From positions 21,722,132 through 21,786,131 of the forward strand of contig JALGQZ010000018.1 of assembly GCA_023105745.1 (NCBI GenBank): a DNA stretch of 64,000 nucleotides. Direction: 5' to 3'. The stretch is from Austropuccinia psidii (lineage: Eukaryota; Basidiomycota; Pucciniomycetes; Pucciniales; Sphaerophragmiaceae). How positions within the stretch are numbered: the stretch's first letter is position 1; each line of letters starts with the position of its first letter. The position numbers were made by a program, and so were the translations under genes. The notes beneath the pieces were generated by a model that saw nothing but the letters and a program-made list of their open reading frames with translations, searched no databases and was not told the DNA's origin. Shown in pieces: positions 9,850 through 20,750 of the stretch.

Positions 9850-12048
9850 TGTGGTATACCTATACCAGTTTAGCTTAATGGACCAATAAAAAAAATATCA
9901 TAATCAAAATAACCTGCTTGTGTAACCTTAAAAAAATAATATTCTATAAAAAAAACCAAAACAAAAGAAAAAAGACAAGTCAGTATTCTACTTATTTAAT
10001 GAATATTTGAATTCAAGAAAAGAAAAACCTTGTTATTTAATCTTTGGATTCTAATTTTGTGTAAATTCTTAAAAAAAAAAATAATAATAATATAAATTAT
10101 GAAAGCTGTATTATTGTAGTATTACATGGGAATTAATTTCTCTTATTGGTGGAAACTGTGCAGTTGTGGTTGATTTTAATTCAAAATATTTTGAGGAAGC
10201 CTTATTTAGTTGCTTTTGTTAAGAAGAGTATTGAGATGAGCTCTATTTTAATTAAAAAAAATATTATTATGCTGAGTTGGTGAAGTTATATTTGTTTTAT
10301 TTTTGATGTCATTCTATTTTTCAATATAGAATAGTAGTAGTGTGGATTATTTTAGGTATTCCATTGAGATGATGATAGTGGAAGGGAATTGCTTTAAATT
10401 TTAATGGTGTAAATTATTGAGTTGACTAGTAGTGCTGAGTATTATTAGAAAAAAAAATATAATTAAGGATGTATAGTGTAAAGGGTGACAAGAGTGATGA
10501 GTGGAGTGAAGGTATAAAGCCTTATCTTGGTGGTAGTAAATTATCTATGGGTTTATAAAATGCTTAGTAATCCAGGTGAAATTAAAGAAGAGCTAGTTTT
10601 CATATGCATATGCATAAAACAGTTTGTGAAAACCCTAAACCCTAACCCTAATCCCCCTAAAGAATATAAATAGTCAAACTTTTTTCCTCTCCAGACTTTT
10701 TCCCATCTGGAAATTGTAACTTCTACTTATTTTTTCCAAATCCCTTATCTAAGAGGTTAAATTAGAAAATTGTCTGATAAATTAAGCTTAGTAATTGAGG
10801 TTCGTTGTTGACATAGATCAAGAGAACCAATAGCGTGAAAAGATTTTAATTCATCCCTCACTAGCAGGCAGACTAGTAATAATAATAATTAGGATCTTAA
10901 CACTTGAAGCTCAAGAGTAAGGCATCTCTGGAGTTTAGTGATTAAACCTTAAAAGTAATTTTTAGAGAGTTTTAAAATAAAACCATCACTTTAAATTAAT
11001 TTTCTCAGATTTTAAAATAAAACCTGAATTTTCAAAGTAATTTTACTACTTTTAAGCTAAAGTAGAACCCCTTAAATCAATTCAATTTCATCAAGATACA
11101 TATACAACTAAAATAAAACCCATCAACAACCACAACTAAATTATTTAACATAATCAATAACATTTTCACATCCCTATTCACATTAATCACCTATCCATTC
11201 AGAAGTTGTAAGAAACAATTTTCACATTATACTGGAAATATATTTCTTTCAGTCCTGAACTATCTCCAAATTAATAACTTTACATTAAATTAAGACTACT
11301 CCTATTATAACATCAATATTTAAAATAAACAGCTTACCATTACATAGATCAAAGGGTTTGTTGAGCTCATAAGCTATAAATTTATTATTTTTTATAACCT
11401 CACAAATCATATCACATATTATACTATAGGAGTTAAATTTTTTAGGTTATAAATATAGTTCAACACCTACTCAATTTAACTTATTTTACCTGAATTTATT
11501 TCAAGTTATTTCTTTTCCCTTAATAATAATATACTGTCATAAGTGATATCAAGTGCTATTTATTTCTCTCTCATATTGTAACTGTCTGTACTATTTCACT
11601 TTAAAAAAAAAAACATAAAATATATATATAAGAGTTTTGTTTGGATTGTTGAATAGTAAGAAGTTTGTTATTCTTTATTTTTTTATTATTATTAAATTTG
11701 TTATCCTTTGTAAAATTATTTTGGTGTATTCCAACCAGAATTTCTGGAAGTTTTAAAAAGTATTTATTTATTAAGGTTTTAACTAACCATTTTTTTTAAG
11801 TAGAGCAAAGTCTGATTAGAGATTGTTGAGTACAATATTCTCTGATCAAGCCACTATCAATAATAAAAATTGATTTGGTGAACTCAGTAAAGATAACTTA
11901 GCATATTAGGAAGGGCAGTCTAGATTATTCTAGCACACAAGCAGAGCAAGGGTTACAAGTCCCAAAACAGCAATTCAAAACTGTTTTCTTGTAATTTCCC
12001 CTTCCAGGTACTGCCTCATTTTATCCCACACGCAGAGGAGTTCCCACA
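9850..12048 (+). repeat. Complete family A LTR (middle LTR of A1)
   Basis: It starts TGTGGTATACC after the polypurine tract and ends GTTCCCACA, about 2.2 kb, with TGTGG/CCACA terminal inverted repeats. A TATA box lies near 10664. It differs from the left and third LTRs at many shared positions (for example CTGAATTTTC against CTGATCATTTC near 11020), so it is not the closest partner of either. Confidence 0.85.
10628..10671 (+). promoter_or_regulatory. Telomere-repeat-like block and TATA box in the A LTR
   Basis: AACCCTAAACCCTAACCC at about 10630 is followed within 20 bases by AATATAAATA. The position in the LTR fits a core promoter. The corresponding TATA in the A3 LTR (near 34815, minus strand, CTATAAATAG) lacks the CCCTAA block. 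Confidence 0.45.
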
Positions 12049-13339
12049 TCTGGTTAAATTAGAAATTTGTTTGATAAATTAAGCTTAGTAATTGAGGTTC
12101 GTTGTTGACATAGATCAAGAGAACCAATAGTGTGAAAAGATTTTAATTCATCCCTCACTAGCAGGCAGACTAGTAATAATAATAATTAGGATCTTAACAC
12201 TTGAAGCTCAAGAGTAAGGCATCTCTGGAGTTTAGTGATTAAACCTTAAAAGTAATTTTTAGAGAGTTTTAAAATAAAACCATCACTTTAAAGTAATTTT
12301 CTCAGATTTTAAAATAAAACCTGATCATTTCAAAGTAATTTTACTACTTTTAAGCTAAAGTAGAACCCCTTAAATCAATTCAATTTCATCAAGATACATA
12401 TACAACTAAAATAAAACCCATCAACAACCACAACTAAATTATTTAACATAATCAACAACATTTTCACATCCATATTCACATTAATCACCTATCCATTCAG
12501 AAGTTATAAGAAACAATTTTTACATTATACTGGAAATATATTTCTTTCAGTCCTGAACTATCTCCAAATTAATAACTTTACATTAAATTAAGACTACTCC
12601 TATTATAACATCAATATTTAAAATAAACAGCTTACCATTACATAGATCAAAGGGTTTGTTGAACTCATAAGCTATAAATTTATTATTTTTTATAACCTCA
12701 CAAAACATATCACATATTATACTATAGTAGTTGAATCTTTTAGGTTATAAATATAGCTCAACATTCAGTCAATTTAACCTATTTTACCTGAATATATTTC
12801 ACGTTATTTTTCCCTTAATAATCATTTACTGTTATAAGTGATATCAAGTGCTATTTATTTCTCTCTCATATTGTAGCTTTCTGTACTATTTCACTTTAAA
12901 AAAAAAACATAAAATATATATATAAGAGTTTTGTTTGGATTGTTGAATAGTAAGAAGTTTGTTCTTCTTTATTCTTTTTTTTATATCATTTATCATCTTT
13001 TGTAAAATTATTTTGGTGTAATTCAACCAGATTTTCTGGAAGTTTTAAAAAGTATTTATTTATTAAGGTTTTAACTAACCATTTTTTTAAGTAGAGCAAA
13101 GTCTGATTAGAGATTGTTGAGTACAATATTTTCTGATCAAGCCACTATCAATAATAAAAATTGATTTGGTGAACTCAGTAAAGATAACTTAGCATATTAG
13201 GAAGGGCAGTCTAGATTATTCTAGCACACGAGCAGAGCAAGGGTTACAAGTCCCAAAACAGCAATTCAAAACTGTTTTCTTGTAATTTCCCCTTCCAGGT
13301 ACTGCCTCATTTTATCCCACACGCAGAGGAGTTCCCACA
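12049..13339 (+). repeat. Third, 5'-truncated LTR of A1
   Basis: After the middle LTR come six bases, TCTGGT, equal to the start of the primer-binding region. The sequence then enters LTR position 10754 (GGTTAAATTAG) and runs to the LTR end CCCACA. The junction shares GGT, so a second internal region was lost between PBS and LTR at 3-bp microhomology. It is nearly identical to 1-1121. Confidence 0.8.
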
Positions 13340-14793
13340 CCACCATGGCCAATTTCTTCTGCCATGGATTTCTTTCATTTCAGTGTACCATATACTTGCA
13401 TGACCTTTAAATGCAGTATTCAGTCTAGCAGTAATCCATTAATCTGGTATGCTTGGTACATCAATGAAGAGTCCATCAATATAATCTATGAGTTCCATAT
13501 GATCATATTCTCCTGATCCAGAGAATTTGGGCCAGTTTGAGGCCTCAGGAAGCTGTTTCAAGGCTTCCTTCTCTGAATAAGACATGCCATCTCCATCCTG
13601 GTATTGTGATGGAGATCTTGCCTTATTCATCAACATGGCATCTGGTTTGATGTCATCTGGTTGATATGGATTCTCCATAGCTTGGCCTTGTGGTTGGGGC
13701 TTTAAGCTATGGTAGGCATCAAACAATTTGTTGATGTCTTGGTTCAGAAACTCCCTGTCCCTGCTGCTATGGTGTTGTTCTTCAGAGACTTGATTCAGTC
13801 TCTTGTTGGTTTCTTCAGAGGCTTTGCTCAGTTGAGCATATCCTTCCTGAAGGTTTTTAACTATCTGCTCCAATGAGGCTTGAGTTTTTCTCATCCTCTC
13901 TTGGGCAGCTGCAAATTCTGCAGCCTGCTTTGCAGATTGCTCAGCATATCGGGACATTTGCAACCACAGTGTGTCACTGTTGATGTTGCTCTCAGATGTG
14001 ATAATGTTACTTTCAGTCTGAGTGGGGGTAATGTTTCTATTACTAGGACTACTGATTCTAGAGTGGTTTACAACTACTTCTGGTTCTTGTGTACTTCTTT
14101 TACCAAATCTGACAGCTTCTGGATCATGGGTTCTGACTCTTTCCTCCTCTGGTTGAAGGAGGCTTTGTTCTTGCCCTTGTTGCCTTGTCTTCTCCTGGAA
14201 ACTTCCTGGAATTGTGAAGAATGGTGACTCTTGGCCACTGATCTGCTGGTTTCTGTATGGTGTGAGGCCACTGGAGAGCTGATTTGGCTTGCTCCTTGTG
14301 AACCTGAAGGAATCTGAGTAGGCCCTGTCTGGGTTAACTGTTCTTCTATAGCTTGGATAGTGGGCTGATTCTCCCTTATCCTATGTGCCCTTGCCTCCAG
14401 GAGTCTGTGCTGCCTGGTAGGGTTCCAACCCTTGGTGATTACCATAAGGTCCTTGAAGTCTATCTCTTTGAGACAGATCTTCTGGCAACTTGATCCCAGT
14501 TCTGCCCAGTGAGTTGCTAGGTTGAACCTTTTGTTGTCCATGCTCCATTGAAACAAATCTTGAGGAGCTGGTGGATTTGAAGAACTTGATCCATATCCTT
14601 CCAGTCCTCTGGTTTGAGGTTTCTGTTGAATTGGAGTGTGAATGGCAAGGTTGATATTATCTCCCTCATTGTTTTGCCATCCACCACTGTGTCCAATGTG
14701 TCTTCTTTCAGGTCTTCTGGTTCTAGACATTCCTGCTCTATCCTCTGGCTGGTTCCTTTGGAAGCCAAGGTCTCTGAGGTATGCAGGGGACAT
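13340..14793 (-). pseudogene. Truncated gag of D' with merged overlapping frames
   Basis: It starts at the gag-frame ATG at 14793, which lies inside the conserved leader intron. Near 14560 the open frame switches from the gag frame to the overlapping frame A because of a small deletion relative to D, so the 239-aa ORF is a hybrid. The coiled-coil and capsid-start regions follow in another frame (13963-13439, residues such as EQSAKQ and SGEYDHMELIDYI). A TAA stands where D has a Tyr codon before WI (13437-13439). A1 then interrupts it. It is not functional as it stands. Confidence 0.75.
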
Positions 14794-15734
14794 ATCAGTG
14801 TTTTCAAGCAGTCAAAAACTTTATGTTCTTAGGGTATTTACCTTTGACTGTGCCTTGTACAAATTTGTTATCTGCTGATTTGGGCAGTTTGCCTTTGGAG
14901 GTTACAACTGGGTTAATAATTGTAATCTTCCCTGTACAAGTGGTTAAGGTTGGTTTAACTTGTATTGAAGCAGAGTTTCGTGGTTTTCTACTCCTTTGAG
15001 TGGCTATTGGTGTCCACTTCTTGGCTGTAATGAGGCCTTAACTAAGCCTTTTTCCTCTACCCTTGCTGCCCTCTGGTTCTGAGGGTGTCACTGGTGTGTT
15101 GGCCTGTGACTGGGTTTCAAGTGGGATGTAGTTTTCTTCCACTGAATCAAAACAGGAAAAAGAGGGCTTATGTCAGTTAAGACTTCCTAAAAGGCTGGTT
15201 TTGCACGTCTAAGAATGGCCTCTGGGCTTGTATATTATTACAGTATGCCCTTGTATAATGACAGTGTAATTTAATTAACAATTTCACCTCAAAAATACAG
15301 CTTTTGGTGTCCTGTCACACTGTTTGTGTGTCAGTATCCCTCAGATACACTTGTGGTTTTCAAGTGTATTCTGTACAAGTGGTTCTGTATAAGTGTTATT
15401 GAGTTAACAATACACTTAATCCATGCCTCAACTGATGGTTTTTCAGTCAGAGGTGTCCTTATTCAGTCAAGAATACAGGACTTTATTGATGGCTTATGTG
15501 TTTTTATATACAAAACACGCCAAAAATAATTAAATTCAGTGGGTATTAGCCACGTGAATAATACTCTTATAATATGAGTATGTATATAAAAAGGATAAAT
15601 ATATATAATATATATATTTAAATAAAGAAATTACGCCTGAAAAAGATAAAACACTGGTTAATAAGTCATAAAAAGAGGAAAAGACTTACTTATAAGGTCC
15701 AAAAAGGTTTTAAAACACGGCCAGGCCCCCAAAA
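14774..15734 (-). promoter_or_regulatory. D' leader with conserved 68-nt intron
   Basis: Directly inside the LTR is TTTTGGGGGCCTGGCCGTG, the presumed primer-binding region. A frame without ATG runs to AAAG followed by GTAAAT (donor at 14841), and the acceptor CCTCAG lies at 14774. Intron length and phase are the same as in D. The gag AUG at 14793 lies within the intron. Confidence 0.6.
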
Positions 15735-17164
15735 TGTCAGGATGATACTATGATAAAGGTATAACTAGGCTAATTACAACTTTAACTGTGTGTGTGACAC
15801 GGCAGAAAATGATTTAAAAAAGGTTTATAAAGGTTTATAATGAGATAAAAGGGTTCTACTATTGAGAAATAGTGGTGGTGAGCGCTATTGAGAACCCTGG
15901 GTGCAGGCTTTATCTGTTGGATTACAATAATAAGGTCTACAATAATTAAAGATTATAATTATACCTGATTATTTAACCAAGATTAAAACTGTTTATGACA
16001 GATTACTACGTAGGTTATTCAAGAGCAGGATGAGGAAAGGCTTTTGGCTGTGAAAAGCTCTCCTTTTATCCTAAAATTGAGGTGGAAAGGCTGCTAGACC
16101 TTTCCACGTAGAGGAAGTGAAGATTTTTCACTCTCTATGACAGGATTGTGGTTTGCAAACAGCCTGTATACCCTGTATTGGGCTCAGATGTGGTTTTGAA
16201 ACCACATCTGGGCAGTTTTCACCAATACAGGGTGAAAATTTTCATCTGGGGACCTCACAGCCTGATTCTGACGTGTATGACGCGTAGAATGCTGTACAGA
16301 AACTGTATGGGACCCCAGTATTGACTGACATATGAGGTATTGAAGTAAAAACATGCTTCTTCGTCTATTTGACACCTCATATTCATGGTTATGGGATATT
16401 ATCCCATGGTAAGGCTGTATCTGACAGCAGGTGGGATTTTGACCTTAAAATGGTCATACCTGTGTCAGTTTTTGAGATATCCAGCTTAAAGTTGGTTCAT
16501 TGAATAGCTCTGTATGAGCTCTACACAATGGTACCCAACTTGACATGGTTATCATTAAATATGACAAAGCTATCCCATGTACAAGTATGTTTGTACATTG
16601 GCGTGGTCTGGTCAAAAGCTGTATTAAGCTTGTTTGGCCAATAACGTCTGTTGTAGTTGAGCTATGAGGAAATGGATGGCACCATCAGATAGCCCTGATT
16701 GTGCTCTTTCCGAAAAGACCCCACTTTAGGTATCTCACACTAAAACTGTAAAAGTTAGATGAGAGGTGAATGTTTTGTTCACCCTTATTTGGTCTGAATT
16801 TGACCATAACTCAAGTAATACTGGTGCTAGCTCAGTTTGGCTGGTACCATTGGATAGCCCTGGCTTAGAGCTTCATTTTGAATACCCATTTGATGGGGTT
16901 AAGCCTCTCCTTCTAGATTTTAGATGAGAGGTGAAAATTAAGGTTTATGCTCAGCAATAACTTTGGGCAGGAATAACTTTGTTATTTATTGTCCTATGGT
17001 GATGGGACTTATATTTTCAGAAAGAGGTGAGTTTCCTCTTTCTTCTGATACCTTTTGAGCTAATTTGGCTCAGCTCCATGTTTTGGTGGTATTTTGGCTA
17101 TACCATTGGTGTATGGTATTTTGGCTGTCATGCTTGTGCTCTGGTTTTGAGTCACAGGCTGACA
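15735..17164 (-). repeat. 5' LTR of D'
   Basis: It is about 1.43 kb, with TGTCAG/CTGACA ends, and similar to 39256-40695, 46061-47499 and the split LTR 45889-48770. It contains the double inverted repeat at 16171-16232. The bases following its outer end are TATCT, the likely 5-bp target duplication in B. Confidence 0.9.
16171..16232. repeat. Nested perfect inverted repeats in D-type LTRs
   Basis: Outer arms CCCTGTATTGG/CCAATACAGGG enclose inner arms CAGATGTGGTTT/AAACCACATCTG separated by TG. It is present again at 46506-46567 and 47777-47838, and with outer-arm mismatches at about 39711-39772. Confidence 0.85.
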
Positions 17165-17533
17165 TATCTTTTAATAAGCTCTTTGGAATATTAGTGAGTG
17201 ATTTATCTTTAATTCTTAAAGTTTTTTTCTAAATTAGTTTTCTTCAAGAATTATCATTATAATTATTCTTGCAAAAGATAATTATATATTAAAATAATTT
17301 TATTATTTTAATAAAAGAAGTTTTTATTATTAAAATCTTCTTGTAATTGATTCTAGTAGACAATTACTTGCTCACTGTTAAAATCACTAGTAGTGCTTAA
17401 CACGTGAAAGAAATAATTCTTTAATTATTTAATTGTGGCTATAATAATATTTTATTATTATATTTCATAAGAACAGAAATAGTACTGTTGATTAATAGTG
17501 ATATTATCATCAGTTTCATAGTCACATCTTACA
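17165..17533 (+). repeat. 3' remnant of the B 5' LTR
   Basis: It matches 25611-25980 at nearly every base and ends ATCTTACA. The upstream 1.5 kb of this LTR should lie left of D'. Confidence 0.9.
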
Positions 17534-18215
17534 TTTTGGGGCCTGTCCGTGATTTTATCCATAGACTTGGCTTTAATCATATTCTAGACTTCATTTTTGT
17601 GTTCTAAAAAAACCACCATACCTACCACATCTTACATTTGGGGGCCTGGCCGTGTTTTTTGAACCTTGTACCCTTTATTAATATATTTTTAAGTTCTGAA
17701 ATATATTAATTTAATAATTTTTTCTTTCATTTTTGAAGTTAAAATAATTCTTATTTTTGAAATTGTTTTGGAAATCTTTTTCATTGAGGAATTTGGTTTA
17801 ATTTTATACTGTTTTTACACGTGGCTTTTTCACATCCAAAAACTTATAAAATTATTCTTTGAGTTACTCTGAATTAATTTTCATTCAAAATCTTAAATTT
17901 TAATTTTTTTCTTTAAAAAGAATAATTTTTTTAATATTAAAAAATATAAGACTTATAAAAAATCTATAAAAAATATTTTAAAAAGTATAAAAAAGATAAT
18001 TTTTTCTCTTTTATAATTTTTTTTAGTGTCTTTAATCAAATACTGTGCAGCTGGCAACAGACTCAGTAAAAGATATATCACTATTCCAGAATCTGAACAC
18101 AGTATTGAGGTGCAAATTGCTAAAAGAGGCACCTTATTTAACTCAGAAAAAGCTAAATTACCACCAAAAGGTGTGTATTTTATCTTATATTTTCACCTTT
18201 TATCTTTAAATTGAC
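17534..18215 (+). promoter_or_regulatory. B leader: primer-binding region, duplicated LTR end, AUG-free
   Basis: TTTTGGGGCCTGTCCGTGA follows the LTR end. A second copy of LTR end plus this block (ACATCTTACATTTGGGGG) occurs about 90 bp downstream, near 17629. I scanned the whole 682 bases and found no ATG. The last part is an open frame (from about 18026) ending at the donor AAAG/GTGTGT. Confidence 0.65.
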
Positions 18216-18235
18216 ATGAAAATGGTGCATACCAG
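18171..18235 (+). other. Conserved phase-1 intron in the B leader
   Basis: It is 65 nt, from GTGTGT to ATACCAG. Removal joins codon G|AA, giving Lys-Glu, and enters the frame whose next ATG is 18238. Retention keeps the gag-frame ATGs at 18216 and 18222, which are otherwise removed. D and D' have an intron at the same point with the same phase and the same Lys-Glu join. Confidence 0.6.
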
Positions 18236-20750
18236 AAATGAAAGCAACTATTCAGTCCAACCAGATGGATGTGGACAAGGAAGAGGCAAGACCAAATCCA
18301 GAAGTGCCAAGTCTTCCACAAGAAAGACACATTTGGAGGATGCCAGAGTTGCCCCCCATTCCCCAAGGTCTGTACCAACAGATTTCGACATGAATTCTGA
18401 GCCTGAACTGATTCATGACCATATTTCCAGGGCTGAACCATTTTCAAGTGGCAGAAATAGAAATATATTAATGCCAGTACAAAAATTGGTTCAGAGAAGC
18501 CAAAGAAGAGGAATGGGAAATATGCCCAAGCCTTTGGCAGGGGGCCATGAACTCCTACTTACACATCAAGAGCTTTCTGGGTCAGGAGAAGACCATAGAG
18601 CTCTTAGGAGGATGGAGCCCCCTGTATTGCAAAGACAAGGTCAAAAAGATAAAGAATTGGTTGAAGAACCAAAGTCTTTTATCCATAGACCAGAAGAAGG
18701 AACTGGAAATGACTCCAGCTTTGGAGACAGAGGCCCCAGTGGCGTCTACCAGCTCCAACCCAGCTCCAGAAGTGTCCAAAGACAAGCCCAAAGGACCTCA
18801 GAAGAAGCAGAGAGGTCCCAAGAACAATCAAGGCAAGGGCAAAGGCAAAGCAAATTGGCACAGACCATACCCACAAGGGTACAGGATCCCCAAATTGGAG
18901 CCTTCAGCCATGGACAGTGTATTCAATATCGCCAGAACTCTCATGGAATTCACAGCCAAGGAGCAGGAAAGGATGAACAGGACCTTTCCATGCAAATAAA
19001 TAATGTACAAAGTAGTATTAATGTAGAAATTGGTAAACTTGATTCAAAGTTAACTAAAATAACATCAGATATTAATGAATTGAAAAAACATGACAAGAAA
19101 TATACTGAATGGTATGAATTAACAAATGCCAGATTTGATTCAGTTATCAATGCTTGTAGCAGAGTTGAGAGTACATGTCAGATTCAGAAGGATGAAATGG
19201 AAGATCTTTCTATTTTTAAAATGAATGATCAACTTAAGATTCTACAAGATCATGTCTTGAAGATAGTTGAAAATACCAATCAATTTGCTACACATTTAGC
19301 AAGAAGTGACAGTGAAAGGCAAAAGTTAAAGAATGAAATCATTGCAAATTTAAAACAAATTCATAGGAATTATGAACCACATATGCCAAGACATTCTACA
19401 CCTTTGACTGAAGAAAAACATTCTGTTAAAGGAAGTTTTACCCCACTTCTAGGAGAACATGTTGTCTCTGTCAAAGATATTCCCAAATTAGAAGAATGGC
19501 CAACATTATCTGGTGAAGGAGAATATAACCATATTGAGTTCATCAGGACTATTGATATGTTACAGGAAGACTTTAATATACCTGATGAGATCATAGTGGG
19601 GAAGTTACACTCTCTGTTTACCAGGACTTCAAAGAAATGGTATTACAAGATGAGGATGGATCATGGAAAACATTATTGGTCTTGGTGGAAATCTGAAGTG
19701 ATTACCAAATGGGCCAACAATTCTCGGAGGTTTAAAATGGAAAATGCTTTTGAAAGTGCCATTTTTAACTCAGAGAGAGATAGACCACTTACTTGGTTCT
19801 TCAAACAAAAAGACAGACTATCTGCTTTACACCCAGATATGTCTGACACTATGATTGATATGAAGATATTAAGAAAGTGTGGAGGAGAACTGGAACATGC
19901 TATCAAAAGCAGATGTGTAGATCCCTGTTCAACAGAGGACTACATTAATGCAATGGAAGATATCATTACCAGAACAATAATTGGTAAAACTTGGACTAAA
20001 ATCCCTATGGAATCCAAGATGATCCCAAAGATTTCCAGAGAGGATAAAAGACCAGAAAGACCTGTCTTGAAGTTTCATAAATGTGGAAGTACTTTACATT
20101 TAGCAAACACTTGCACCAAAAAGACAAAAATCAATGAAGTTCAGGTCATTGAAGAAATTCAGTGTACTGAAGAGAAAGAAGAATCTGATCAAGATTCTGC
20201 AGTCTCTGAAGATACACCAGTGGAAGACTATCCCATTGAAAACATTTCAGCTTTCTTTGAGGTCACAGAAGTCCATACTCACTTGCCACAGTACAGTGAG
20301 GATTGCTGCAACCTGATCAATATCCAAGATGCCAGAATGTGTAAAACAAAACCTGCTAGACAAAAGGGTTACACTGCTGGGGCATCCTGTATCACATCAG
20401 TTTTGATGAGTGATATTGAAGCCAAATTGAATTTGGATACAGGGGCATTTTGCACTTGTGTGGGCAAAGATTATCTCCAAATTATACTTCTTGAATGGAA
20501 AAACCATCTATTACAAATAGAAGGTGTGCAATTTAGTAGTGCCAGTAACAATATGTACCCCTTGGGTATATTAGGCACTAATCTTGTATTTCCACACCCA
20601 GCAGGGAGTGTAAGGATGAAAACTGAGATTGTTGTAATGGATAATTGCACATCTCAGCACATCATTTTTGGAAATGATTACTTGAATATCTATTATATTG
20701 ACATAAATAACCATAAAGACAGATATTTCACAATTGGGGATAACAAGTGA
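18216..20750 (+). pseudogene. gag: B gag and protease part of a single gag-pol frame
   Basis: It starts at the first AUG after the LTR, located in the leader intron. Residues 1-260 overlap frame A and are low-complexity, rich in Gln, Arg and Ser. A coiled coil of about 300-400 follows, then a capsid-like part with the GEYNHIEFI motif and a degenerate knuckle where the first Cys is Phe (F-x2-C-x4-H-x4-C). The retropepsin has LDTGA near residue 740 and IIFGNDYL at its end. TGA at 20748-20750 replaces a sense codon, because D continues here without a stop. The frame then continues into pol without a shift. Confidence 0.8.
18236..18999 (+). pseudogene. Frame A of B: overlapping 5' ORF reached by splicing
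   Basis: It is reached from exon 1 by removing the intron. The protein resembles frame A of D: both have a Trp, then a GW.P motif (GGWSP here, GWNP in D), then a basic KGKGK stretch and a final helix ending with KEQ or KNQ. In B it is interrupted by TGA 18391, TGA 18409 and TAA 18469, then open to 18999 (codons from ATG 18547). The gag frame stays open over the same bases. Function is unknown. Confidence 0.6.

Larger units (their letters stand above)
1..13339 (+). mobile_element. A1: non-autonomous LTR retrotransposon, family A
   Basis: The element has a left LTR (cut by the window edge), primer-binding site, one long Gag-protease ORF, an antisense spliced gene, a non-coding 3' region, polypurine tract, a full right LTR and then a third, 5'-truncated LTR. 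No reverse transcriptase, RNase H or integrase reading frame exists between 5684 and 9849, so it must be mobilised in trans. The layout resembles plant TR-GAG elements, with a protease and an antisense gene added. The right end joins exactly at an LTR terminus (13339) to the gag of a family D element, so A1 inserted into D'. The matching left junction and target duplication lie outside the window. Confidence 0.85.
13340..17164 (-). mobile_element. D': 5' part of a family D retrotransposon
   Basis: It contains the 5' LTR, leader and first part of gag, matching 43494 to about 47499 of the D region. It is cut at 13340 by the A1 LTR; the rest should lie left of A1, outside the window. The right end is an exact LTR terminus (CTGACA) placed inside the 5' LTR of B. 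Confidence 0.85.

Noticed and set aside
10628..10655. Internal telomere
   Set aside because: There are only about three imperfect CCCTAA units, located within an LTR promoter; a telomere would have long perfect arrays.
16184..16375. 63-codon minus-strand ORF repeated in D-type LTRs (also 46519-46710 and 47790-47981)
   Set aside because: The copies are near-identical LTRs, so the shared open frame reflects recent common origin. It spans the inverted repeat, lacks family resemblance and is broken in the fourth LTR.
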